A stretch of DNA of 64,000 nt from NCBI RefSeq assembly GCF_007097145.1, contig NZ_VJVZ01000006.1, positions 186,001-250,000 of the forward strand. The letters run 5' to 3'. Below are positions 32,793-39,645 of the stretch, one piece after another; within the stretch, counting starts at the first letter, position 1, and the number at the start of each line of letters is the position of its first letter. Made by a program: the position numbers and the translations under genes. The DNA is from Flavobacterium zepuense (GTDB lineage: Bacteria > Bacteroidota > Bacteroidia > Flavobacteriales > Flavobacteriaceae). Below the pieces are notes generated by a model that saw only the letters and a program-made list of their open reading frames with translations, was not told the origin of the DNA and ran no database searches.

Positions 32793-33817
32793 TTAAATAT
32801 TTTATACAGCATTTCCCTTAGCAAATCAGCCTGTGATACGGCATTAGCCCCTACCCCTTTACTCTTAACATCAATATCCCTTAACGCGCCTACAATAGCG
32901 CTCACTTTTCGCATAGGGTAATTGCGTAATGCAATATCATAATCCTTTACAAAAAACGGATTTACCTTTAGCATTTTAGCTACGTTAGCGGGGTTTTTAT
33001 CCTTCAATCCATGGTACTGCAAAAGTTGAGAGAAAAACCCAAACACGAGCCCTACGGTCATTACCAAGGGGTTATCTTTAGGGTTATTGGCAAAGTAATC
33101 GGCAATTTTATACGCTTTAAGCTGATTCTTTTCGCCAATGGCTTTACGCAGCTCAAACACATTATAATCTTTACTGATGCCTATATTATCTTCTATTAAC
33201 TTAGGTGTGATAGTGCTGCCGGCAGGTAAAATAATGGCAAGTTTATCAAGTTCATTGCTAATTTTACCCAAATCATTCCCTAAAAATTCCACCAGCATGG
33301 CAGCTGCTTTAGGCTCAATACTATAATTTTTACCGGCAAGTACGCGCTTAATCCAGTCGCCCACCTGGTTTTCATATAATTTTTTACTTTCAAAAACAAC
33401 ACCTGCTTTATCTAAAAGCTTGGTAACTTTTTTACGCTTATCCAGCGTTTTATATTTGTAGGCAAAAACGAGCACCGTTGTAGGCTGAGGGTTTTCGGCA
33501 TAGCTTTCCAGTTTTTCTATTGTGCGCGATAGTTCCTGGGCTTCCTTAACAATAACCACCTGCCTGTCGGCCATCATAGGGTAGCGTTTGGCATTAGATA
33601 TAACATCCTCTATAGTTACATCCTTACCATAAAGCACCATTTGGTTAAAGCCTTTTTCTTCTTCGGTTAAAATGTTATTTTCAATATATTCGGTAAGCTT
33701 ATCAATATAATAAGGCTCCTCGCCCATTAAAAAATAAATGGGCTTTATATTGCCCTGCTTTATCTCGTTTACAATTTTTACAACTTCGTCCACTATACTA
33801 CTATTAAATTTTAGCAT
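32789..33817 (-). CDS. holA: DNA polymerase III delta subunit
   Basis: A 342-residue clamp-loader subunit that opens the beta sliding clamp. The order is typical: AAA+-like N-terminal domain (YFLMGEEPYYIDKLTEYI, then RQVVIVKEAQELSRTIEKLESY), the lid, and a helical C-terminal collar domain (LPAGSTITPKLIEDNIGIS, VFELRKAIGEKNQLKAYKIADY). Length matches bacterial HolA. It overlaps the stop codon of the channel gene and starts 28 bases from the divergent nuclease-like gene at 33846, so both share one very short promoter region. Confidence 0.92.
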   Translation of the reverse strand: MLKFNSSIVDEVVKIVNEIKQGNIKPIYFLMGEEPYYIDKLTEYIENNILTEEEKGFNQMVLYGKDVTIEDVISNAKRYPMMADRQVVIVKEAQELSRTIEKLESYAENPQPTTVLVFAYKYKTLDKRKKVTKLLDKAGVVFESKKLYENQVGDWIKRVLAGKNYSIEPKAAAMLVEFLGNDLGKISNELDKLAIILPAGSTITPKLIEDNIGISKDYNVFELRKAIGEKNQLKAYKIADYFANNPKDNPLVMTVGLVFGFFSQLLQYHGLKDKNPANVAKMLKVNPFFVKDYDIALRNYPMRKVSAIVGALRDIDVKSKGVGANAVSQADLLREMLYKIFN

Positions 33818-33833
33818 ACAACTTCAAAAAAAT

Positions 33834-33841
33834 TAACTTTG
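33834..33841 (+). promoter_or_regulatory. Candidate -7 box next to a start codon (TAACTTTG)
   Basis: TAnnTTTG match that ends only four bases before the ATG at 33846. Transcription would begin at or near the start codon, suggesting a leaderless mRNA. The divergent holA promoter must lie in the same 28 bases or inside the coding region. Confidence 0.45.
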
Positions 33842-33845
33842 CACT

Positions 33846-34298
33846 ATGCAAAAGCTCAATTTTCCGGAGTATATATTCCGTTTCAAAAATAGTGAAAATA
33901 AGGTAGCTATATTTGATGAAATACGTAAAAAGTTTATCCAGCTTACGCCCGAAGAATGGGTACGCCAGCATGTAGTACACTTTTTATTAATAGAGAAAAA
34001 CTTTCCTAAGTCGCATGTAAATGTCGAAAAGATTGTTAAAATAAATGGTTTGAATAAACGGTACGATATTGTTGTATTTAAACCAGATGGGTCTATTTTT
34101 TTAGTGGTTGAATGTAAGGCACCGGAAGTAAAAATATCGCAGGCAGTGTTTGATCAGATTGCACGTTATAACATGACTTTAAATTCGGTACACCTTATGG
34201 TTACTAACGGGCTTAATCATTACTTTTGCCAGATGGACCATGAGGCCGAGCAGTATATTTTTCTGCCCGATGTGCCTGCTTACACACCTACACTATGA
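33846..34298 (+). CDS. PD-(D/E)XK nuclease-like protein (HsdR N-terminal type)
   Basis: A 150-residue protein equivalent to the N-terminal nuclease domain of type I restriction HsdR subunits (HSDR_N_2-like), without helicase parts. The active-site pattern is visible as RYDIVVFKPDGSIFLVVECKAP: an Asp in the first strand and Glu-x-Lys in the next. A following helix (SQAVFDQIARYNMTL) and MVTNGLNHYFCQMD complete the fold. No methylase or specificity subunit is near, so it is not part of a restriction system here. It lies head to head with holA and overlaps the following glycosyltransferase start by four bases. Confidence 0.82.
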   Translation: MQKLNFPEYIFRFKNSENKVAIFDEIRKKFIQLTPEEWVRQHVVHFLLIEKNFPKSHVNVEKIVKINGLNKRYDIVVFKPDGSIFLVVECKAPEVKISQAVFDQIARYNMTLNSVHLMVTNGLNHYFCQMDHEAEQYIFLPDVPAYTPTL

Positions 34299-35281
34299 AA
34301 AGCATTGCTGTTGTAATACTTAACTGGAATGGTAAAAGGCTGCTTGAACAGTTTTTGCCCTCTGTAGTTACCCACTCCCCCGAAGCTATAATTTACGTGG
34401 CAGATAATGCCTCTACCGATGACTCTATAGCTTACCTGCAACAGGCCTGGCCGCAGATAAAGATTATTAAAAATGCGGGTAATTATGGCTTTGCAAAAGG
34501 CTATAACGAAGCCCTGCAATTTGTGGAAGAAGATATTTATGCACTTGTTAACAGCGATGTAGAAGTTACCGCCGGATGGTTGCAACCTATTATTGATAAA
34601 TTTGAGCAGGATAATGAGGTGGCAATTATTCAGCCTAAGATATTAGATTATAAAAACAAAACCTTTTTTGAGTATGCCGGTGCTGCCGGTGGCTATTTAG
34701 ATAAATATGGTTTCCCGTTTTGCAGGGGCAGGATATTTGACACAGTAGAAGAAGATATACGGCAATACGATAATGAGGTAGATATTTTATGGGCATCCGG
34801 TGCCTGTTTTTTTATTAGGAAAGACATTTACCGTGCACTTAAGGGTTTTGATGAAGACTTTTTTGCACATATGGAAGAAATAGACCTTTGCTGGAGGGCT
34901 TTTAATAAGAACCATAAAGTAATATTTTGTCCGCAATCGGTCATTTATCATGTAGGTGGCGCTACACTTAATAGTACTAATCCACACAAAACATTTTTGA
35001 ATTTCAGAAACTCGTTGTGGATGCTTACAAAGAACTTACCCGCAGGAAAATTATTCCCAATTATATTTGTCAGGCTGGCAATGGACGGAATGGCATGTGT
35101 AAGATTTTTAATGCAGGGAAAACCGGCGCACACGTGGGCAATCCTCAAATCGCACTTTTACTATTTCTTAAAATTATTTTACTTTCTAAACAAAAGAGAA
35201 TCAAAACACTACAGTAATTATTACAAAATAAACAGCATTACTTACAAATATTTTGTTAAAAACGGCAAGGTGTTTGATTAA
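34295..35281 (+). CDS. Glycosyltransferase family 2
   Basis: A 328-residue GT-A fold transferase, related to WbbL-type rhamnosyltransferases. Visible are VVILNWNGKRLLEQFLPS, VADNASTDDSIAYL (nucleotide-sugar site), NYGFAKGYNEAL, the metal-binding NSDVEV, and the acceptor-side WASGACFFIRKDIYRALKGF and MEEIDLCWR with its catalytic acidic pair. It probably acts on the cytoplasmic face of the inner membrane in polysaccharide or LPS assembly. The start codon overlaps the previous stop (ATGA), so it is coupled to the nuclease-like gene. The sugar and acceptor are unknown. Confidence 0.9.
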   Translation: MKSIAVVILNWNGKRLLEQFLPSVVTHSPEAIIYVADNASTDDSIAYLQQAWPQIKIIKNAGNYGFAKGYNEALQFVEEDIYALVNSDVEVTAGWLQPIIDKFEQDNEVAIIQPKILDYKNKTFFEYAGAAGGYLDKYGFPFCRGRIFDTVEEDIRQYDNEVDILWASGACFFIRKDIYRALKGFDEDFFAHMEEIDLCWRAFNKNHKVIFCPQSVIYHVGGATLNSTNPHKTFLNFRNSLWMLTKNLPAGKLFPIIFVRLAMDGMACVRFLMQGKPAHTWAILKSHFYYFLKLFYFLNKRESKHYSNYYKINSITYKYFVKNGKVFD

Positions 35282-35333
35282 CTATTTAACAATAGTTTAT
35301 AGATATAGACGTTAGTAATTTTGAGATTAATAG

Positions 35334-35341
35334 TAATTTTG
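35334..35341 (+). promoter_or_regulatory. Candidate -7 box (TAATTTTG)
   Basis: TAnnTTTG match 23 bases before the OmpA-family ATG; a second identical box is at 35316-35323. Two boxes may mean two start sites for this highly expressed type of gene. Confidence 0.45.
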
Positions 35342-35364
35342 TTAAAATTTTAAATCAGTAACTT

Positions 35365-36198
35365 ATGAAAAGAAGCATTTTAATACTTTCGCTAGCAGCT
35401 TTGACGCTGGGTTCGTGCGGATCTAAGAAAAAGATCGCCGAGCTGGAAGCTAAGAACAAGGAGATCCAGGATCTGCTAAATTCTGCAACTGTTAAACTAA
35501 ATACCTGCCTTGCAGAGAAAGATGGTTTAACACAGCGTATTGATGATCTAAAAAATACCAATACAGATCTTATCAATACAAGAGACCAGATTACAACGCT
35601 ATCTTCTAAGGGAGCAGCAAATCTTGAGAAATCTTTAGAAAGCCTAAAAGAGAAAGACCTTAAAATAACAAGGCTTCAGGATGCACTTACCCGTAAAGAC
35701 TCTGTAACCATTGCATTAGTTACAAGTATTAAACGTGCCGTAGGTGTTAACGACCCGGATATTGAGGTAAACGTAGAAAAAGGCGTGGTTTACATCTCTA
35801 TTGCTGATAAACTATTATTTAAAAGTGGTAGCTATGACGTAACTGACAGGGCTAAAGAAATTTTAGGTAAAGTTGCTAAGATCGTTCAGGACAAACCAGA
35901 TTTTGAATGTATGGTAGAAGGTCATACTGATAATGTGCCTATTAAAAACACTGTACTTATAGATAACTGGGATTTAAGTGTTAAACGTGCTACATCTATT
36001 GTAAGGATTTTACAAAAAGACTTTGGTATAGATCCTAAACGTTTAGTAGCATCAGGCCGTGGCGAGTATATTCCTTTAGACAGCAACACGTCTCCTGAAG
36101 GCAGGGCTAAAAACAGAAGGACGAGAATACTTGTACTTCCTAAAATCGACCAGTTTTACGACATGATCGAAAAAGAAATGAAAAACCAGACTAAGTAA
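35365..36198 (+). CDS. OmpA-family outer-membrane lipoprotein
   Basis: A 277-residue lipoprotein. The lipobox LTLGSC puts the acylated Cys at position 18. Residues 22-115 form a coiled coil (KKIAELEAKNKEIQDLL, then repeats of Lys/Leu/Glu), and residues 130-265 form an OmpA C-terminal domain that binds peptidoglycan (KLLFKSGSYDVTDRAKEIL, VEGHTDNVP, NWDLSVKRATSIVRIL, GRGEYIPLDSN, NRRTRI). It should anchor the outer membrane to the cell wall. Lys-rich residues after the Cys may affect surface sorting. It is monocistronic with a strong terminator. Confidence 0.92.
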   Translation: MKRSILILSLAALTLGSCGSKKKIAELEAKNKEIQDLLNSATVKLNTCLAEKDGLTQRIDDLKNTNTDLINTRDQITTLSSKGAANLEKSLESLKEKDLKITRLQDALTRKDSVTIALVTSIKRAVGVNDPDIEVNVEKGVVYISIADKLLFKSGSYDVTDRAKEILGKVAKIVQDKPDFECMVEGHTDNVPIKNTVLIDNWDLSVKRATSIVRILQKDFGIDPKRLVASGRGEYIPLDSNTSPEGRAKNRRTRILVLPKIDQFYDMIEKEMKNQTK

Positions 36199-36212
36199 TT
36201 AGTTAATATACC

Positions 36213-36245
36213 AAAAGGGCGGCCGTAACAACGAGCCGCCCTTTT
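36213..36245 (+). terminator. Intrinsic terminator of the OmpA-family gene
   Basis: An 11-bp perfect stem AAAAGGGCGGC / GCCGCCCTTTT with an 11-base loop, followed by TTATA. Confidence 0.85.
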
Positions 36246-36295
36246 TTATACCCACCGGTTAAAAACTCCCGTTTTATTTTTATAATTTAGCCACC

Positions 36296-37051
36296 ATGTT
36301 ACAAGTTGTTATTATAGGTTCGGGTAATGTGGCGCAGCATCTCATAAAAGCATTCGCGAATAATGCAAATGCTAAGCTTGTGCAGGCATTTGCACGCCAT
36401 CCGCAGGACCTGGAGCATCTGCTTCCGGCAACGGCCATAACAAGTTCCTACGATACTATTACAGAGGCAGATATTTACATTATCGCAGTAAAAGATGATG
36501 CCATTGCACACATATCATCGCAATTACCTTTTACCGGCAGGCTTGTAGTACATACTTCGGGCAGCAGCGGTTTGGATCAGCTGGACAATAAAAACCGGCG
36601 CGGGGTGTTTTATCCGTTGCAAACGTTCTCAAAAAATAAAGAGATAGACTTTAGCGTTGTCCCTCTGTGCCTTGAAATCGAAAAGGAAATGGACTATCAA
36701 ACTTTAGAAGATCTGGCAAAAGGCTTATCTGAAAGTATTTACAATATTGATTCAGAACAAAGAAAAGCCCTGCATGTAGCCGCGGTATTTGTAAATAATT
36801 TTACCAACCATATGTATGCTATTGGTGGCGAAATTTGTAGCCAAAATAACATACCGTTTGATATATTGGGTCCGCTGATTCAGGAAACAGCCGACAAAAT
36901 AAATACACTGACGCCAAAAGAAGCACAAACAGGCCCTGCCATAAGGCACGACGGGCAAACGATACAAAAACACCTGGATTTTCTTGAAAAAGAAAACCAT
37001 AAAGAGTTATATACATTAATTACCCAATCGATACAACAAACAAATGAGTAA
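36296..37051 (+). CDS. Rossmann-fold DUF2520 protein (F420/NADP-oxidoreductase-like)
   Basis: A 251-residue protein with an N-terminal dinucleotide-binding fold (VVIIGSGNVAQHLIKAF) and a C-terminal helical DUF2520 domain (RKALHVAAVFVNNFTNHMYAIG, PLIQETADKI). The arrangement resembles pyrroline-5-carboxylate reductase and ketopantoate reductase, so it is a likely NADP-dependent oxidoreductase of unknown substrate. It is cytoplasmic. It opens a tight operon with the KdsC-like (8-base overlap), UbiA-like, Maf and MscS genes, a grouping that I recall as common in flavobacteria. Confidence 0.85.
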   Translation: MLQVVIIGSGNVAQHLIKAFANNANAKLVQAFARHPQDLEHLLPATAITSSYDTITEADIYIIAVKDDAIAHISSQLPFTGRLVVHTSGSSGLDQLDNKNRRGVFYPLQTFSKNKEIDFSVVPLCLEIEKEMDYQTLEDLAKGLSESIYNIDSEQRKALHVAAVFVNNFTNHMYAIGGEICSQNNIPFDILGPLIQETADKINTLTPKEAQTGPAIRHDGQTIQKHLDFLEKENHKELYTLITQSIQQTNE

Positions 37052-37571
37052 GAGCTATAAAGAGCTGATGAACGATATTACCACATTTATTTTTGATGTG
37101 GACGGCGTACTTACAGATGGTACCATACACATTGCACCTAATGGTGAAATGCTGCGCAACATGAACATTCGCGACGGCTATGCCATGAAGGCCGCCGTAG
37201 AGCACGGTTATACGGTATGTATAATATCGGGCGGATTAAATGAGGGCGTTCGCATAAGGCTGCGTAACCTGGGCATTACCGATATTTACCTGGGCGTGCC
37301 TAACAAAGTGGAGACTTTTGATGAGTTTACCGACATTTACAATATTAAACCGGAACAGGTGTTGTACATGGGAGACGATATCCCTGATTACCATGTTATG
37401 AAGCTCGTAGGCCTGCCTACCTGCCCTCAGGATGCTGCTCCGGAAATTAAAGAACTGAGCAAATACATATCGCACAAAAATGGCGGAACCGGCTGCGTGC
37501 GCGATGTAATAGAGCAGGTTATGAAGGTTCAGGGCAAATGGATGGAACACTTTAATGCACGGTACGATTAA
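37044..37571 (+). CDS. KdsC-like HAD phosphatase
   Basis: A 175-residue HAD-superfamily hydrolase of the KdsC type, which removes phosphate from 3-deoxy-D-manno-octulosonate 8-phosphate during inner-core LPS synthesis. The nucleophile Asp is in FIFDVDGVLTDG, the sugar-specific segment is GYAMKAAVEHGYTVCIISGG, and the Mg-binding motif is MGDDIPDYHVM. The length fits KdsC tetramers. It overlaps the previous gene by 8 bases. Specificity for KDO-8-phosphate is inferred from family and from the lipid A context elsewhere in the window. Confidence 0.88.
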   Translation: MSKSYKELMNDITTFIFDVDGVLTDGTIHIAPNGEMLRNMNIRDGYAMKAAVEHGYTVCIISGGLNEGVRIRLRNLGITDIYLGVPNKVETFDEFTDIYNIKPEQVLYMGDDIPDYHVMKLVGLPTCPQDAAPEIKELSKYISHKNGGTGCVRDVIEQVMKVQGKWMEHFNARYD

Positions 37572-37629
37572 ATTCCAAAATAGAAATTTCAAATAACAAA
37601 CCTTACATAAAACGATTTATCAGTAACGA

Positions 37630-38532
37630 ATGAAGTTTTTAAAATTAATAGGATTCCCAAATTTACTATTGCTGGCTTTTGGCATGTTTGTTTTTAAATA
37701 CGGCTTTTTAGACCATCAGGAAAATTTGCAGTTAGCAATAAATAACTTGCAGTATGCACTTATGGTCCTTGCCTGTGTACTTATAGCAGCGGGCGGATTT
37801 TTTATGAACAACATTTTTGGTTTCGGTAAAGACGAACATCCTGAAATTACTGAAGCTAAAGGTTATAATTTTTACGCAGCGTTTACGGTTGTGGGTATAG
37901 GGTTAGGATATTATATTGCCGATTTTGTAGGCAAACCGTTTTTTACGGGTGTATTCATCATCGGTGCAGCATTGTTTTATATCTATGCTACCAGTTTAAA
38001 AGCTACTATTATTGTGAGCAATATTATTATAGCGGCTGTAATTGCTTTACCCATATTAACTATAGGGGTATTTACCCTATACCCTATCCTTAATAACGAC
38101 AATCACATCCAGATAGCAACAATATTCGATGTGCTTTTAGATTACGCCATTTTTACATTTGTAATAGGCTTGATACTTACTTTTGTAAACGACCTTGCTA
38201 ATATTGATGCTGATTATAACAATGGCGTTACCACTTTACCTATTGTGTTAGGCAGGGCAAGGACTATGAAAATAGTAATTGGGCTAACAATAATTCCGAT
38301 AGCGCTGTTGCTGTATTACACACAGTCGTATATAATAGACCTTACGTTTGCACTTGGTTTCGGGTTGCTTTTCATCCTGGGTCCGCTTGTGTATTTCCTT
38401 ATAAAACTTTGGAGTGCAGTAAACGAAAAAGAATTCAGGCACCTTGAAGTGGTACTTAAACTTATATTGCTTTTTACCGCTGTATCATTGTCAGTTATAA
38501 CTTTTAATATAAATTACAATGTTAAGGGATAA
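37630..38532 (+). CDS. UbiA-family prenyltransferase-like membrane protein
   Basis: A 300-residue protein with about eight or nine transmembrane helices. The second aspartate motif of UbiA prenyltransferases is present (NDLANIDADYNNGVTTLPI), but the region where the first motif NDxxDxxxD should be reads MNNIFGFGKDEHPE and is not a good match, so catalysis may be altered or lost. UbiA enzymes move prenyl groups onto aromatic or polar acceptors in the membrane. The next gene (Maf) starts 14 bases before this stop. Which lipid it acts on cannot be said. Confidence 0.75.
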   Translation: MKFLKLIGFPNLLLLAFGMFVFKYGFLDHQENLQLAINNLQYALMVLACVLIAAGGFFMNNIFGFGKDEHPEITEAKGYNFYAAFTVVGIGLGYYIADFVGKPFFTGVFIIGAALFYIYATSLKATIIVSNIIIAAVIALPILTIGVFTLYPILNNDNHIQIATIFDVLLDYAIFTFVIGLILTFVNDLANIDADYNNGVTTLPIVLGRARTMKIVIGLTIIPIALLLYYTQSYIIDLTFALGFGLLFILGPLVYFLIKLWSAVNEKEFRHLEVVLKLILLFTAVSLSVITFNINYNVKG

Positions 38533-39103
38533 ATTAAAAAACTATAAACTTATACTGGCTTCAGGATCGCCCAGGAGGCAACAGTTTTTGCGCGAGCTTG
38601 ATGTTGATTTTGAAATACGGCTTAAAGATGTAGAGGAGATCTACCCCGAAAACTTACAGGGAGCTGAAATAACCGATTTTCTTGCCAAACTTAAAGCCGA
38701 TGCGTTAGAAGACAGCCTTAGTAATGATGAAATAGCCATTACGAGCGATACCATTGTATGGCATGAAAATAAAGCACTTGGCAAGCCTAAAGATTATGAT
38801 GATGCCTTTGCCATGTTACAATCGTTATCAGGTAAAACGCATGAGGTTATTACATCGGTATGCATAAAAAATGCCGGTGAAGCCAATGTATTTAACGAAA
38901 CCACGAGGGTAACATTTAATACGTTATCTGATGACGAAATAAAATATTACTTGGATAACTACAAGCCTTTTGATAAGGCCGGTTCGTACGGCATACAGGA
39001 ATGGATAGGCCTTGTTGCCATTGCCCATATAGATGGATCCTATGCCAATGTTGTGGGCATGCCGGTAGACAAAGTTTACCAATATTTGAGTAAATTCGCG
39101 TAA
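38519..39103 (+). CDS. maf: Maf-family nucleotide pyrophosphatase
   Basis: A 194-residue house-cleaning enzyme that hydrolyses non-canonical or dTTP/UTP-type nucleoside triphosphates to monophosphates and is linked to septum control in Bacillus. The signature ILASGSPRRQQFLREL is near the N-terminus; TSDTIVWHENKALGKPKD and the SLSGKTHEVITSV segment follow, as does YGIQEWIG. This fits the dTTP/UTP-specific (YhdE) group. It overlaps the UbiA-like gene by 14 bases and precedes the small channel gene by 10. Confidence 0.92.
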   Translation: MLRDKLKNYKLILASGSPRRQQFLRELDVDFEIRLKDVEEIYPENLQGAEITDFLAKLKADALEDSLSNDEIAITSDTIVWHENKALGKPKDYDDAFAMLQSLSGKTHEVITSVCIKNAGEANVFNETTRVTFNTLSDDEIKYYLDNYKPFDKAGSYGIQEWIGLVAIAHIDGSYANVVGMPVDKVYQYLSKFA

Positions 39104-39113
39104 AGCATACTGA

Positions 39114-39641
39114 ATGGAAAAATTTGAATATTCCTTAGAATTATGGCGCACCGGTATTGTACTGGTGGTGTTTATAATCCTAAATTTTATAATTACCAAG
39201 CTTACCAAGCGCTATGCAAAGGCATCGCATCTATCAGAGCATCGTACCAATCTTATAGCCAAATACATAGATTTTTTAATGTTCGGCCTTTTTTGCGTGG
39301 TGATAATTGCCGTATGGGGTTCTAAATCAACCGATGTATTTACATTTATTGGTACGGCATTAACCATTATAGGTGTTGCTTTTTTTGCGCAGTGGTCCAT
39401 CCTCAGTAATATTACATCAGGCATTATACTGTTCTTTACATTCCCTTTCCGCATAGGCGATGTAATCCGCGTTCACGATAAAGATTTCCCTATAGAGGCC
39501 CAGATAGAAGACATCAAAGCATTCCATACTTTACTTCGCACCCGCGAAGGCGAGCTAATTACCTACCCCAACAGCCTCCTTTTGCAAAAAGGCGTGAGCA
39601 TTGTGCCTATAAAACAGGAAGACAAAGAATTTTACGATTAA
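39114..39641 (+). CDS. Small MscS-type mechanosensitive channel protein
   Basis: A 175-residue membrane protein containing the minimal MscS core: two or three helices (about 13-30, 50-70 and the pore helix FTFIGTALTIIGVAFFAQWS), and a beta domain start (FPFRIGDVIRVHDKDFPIEAQIEDIKAFHTLLRTREGELITYPNSLL). The large C-terminal cytoplasmic cage of standard MscS (286 residues) is missing. Such short forms are annotated in flavobacteria as mechanosensitive ion channel proteins, but gating has not been shown. It is four bases before the PIG-L gene and close behind maf. Confidence 0.82.
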   Translation: MEKFEYSLELWRTGIVLVVFIILNFIITKLTKRYAKASHLSEHRTNLIAKYIDFLMFGLFCVVIIAVWGSKSTDVFTFIGTALTIIGVAFFAQWSILSNITSGIILFFTFPFRIGDVIRVHDKDFPIEAQIEDIKAFHTLLRTREGELITYPNSLLLQKGVSIVPIKQEDKEFYD

Positions 39642-39645
39642 AGCC

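Noticed and set aside
33846..34298. Restriction-modification system
   Set aside because: Only the HsdR-like N-terminal nuclease domain is present; no helicase, methylase or specificity gene lies near.
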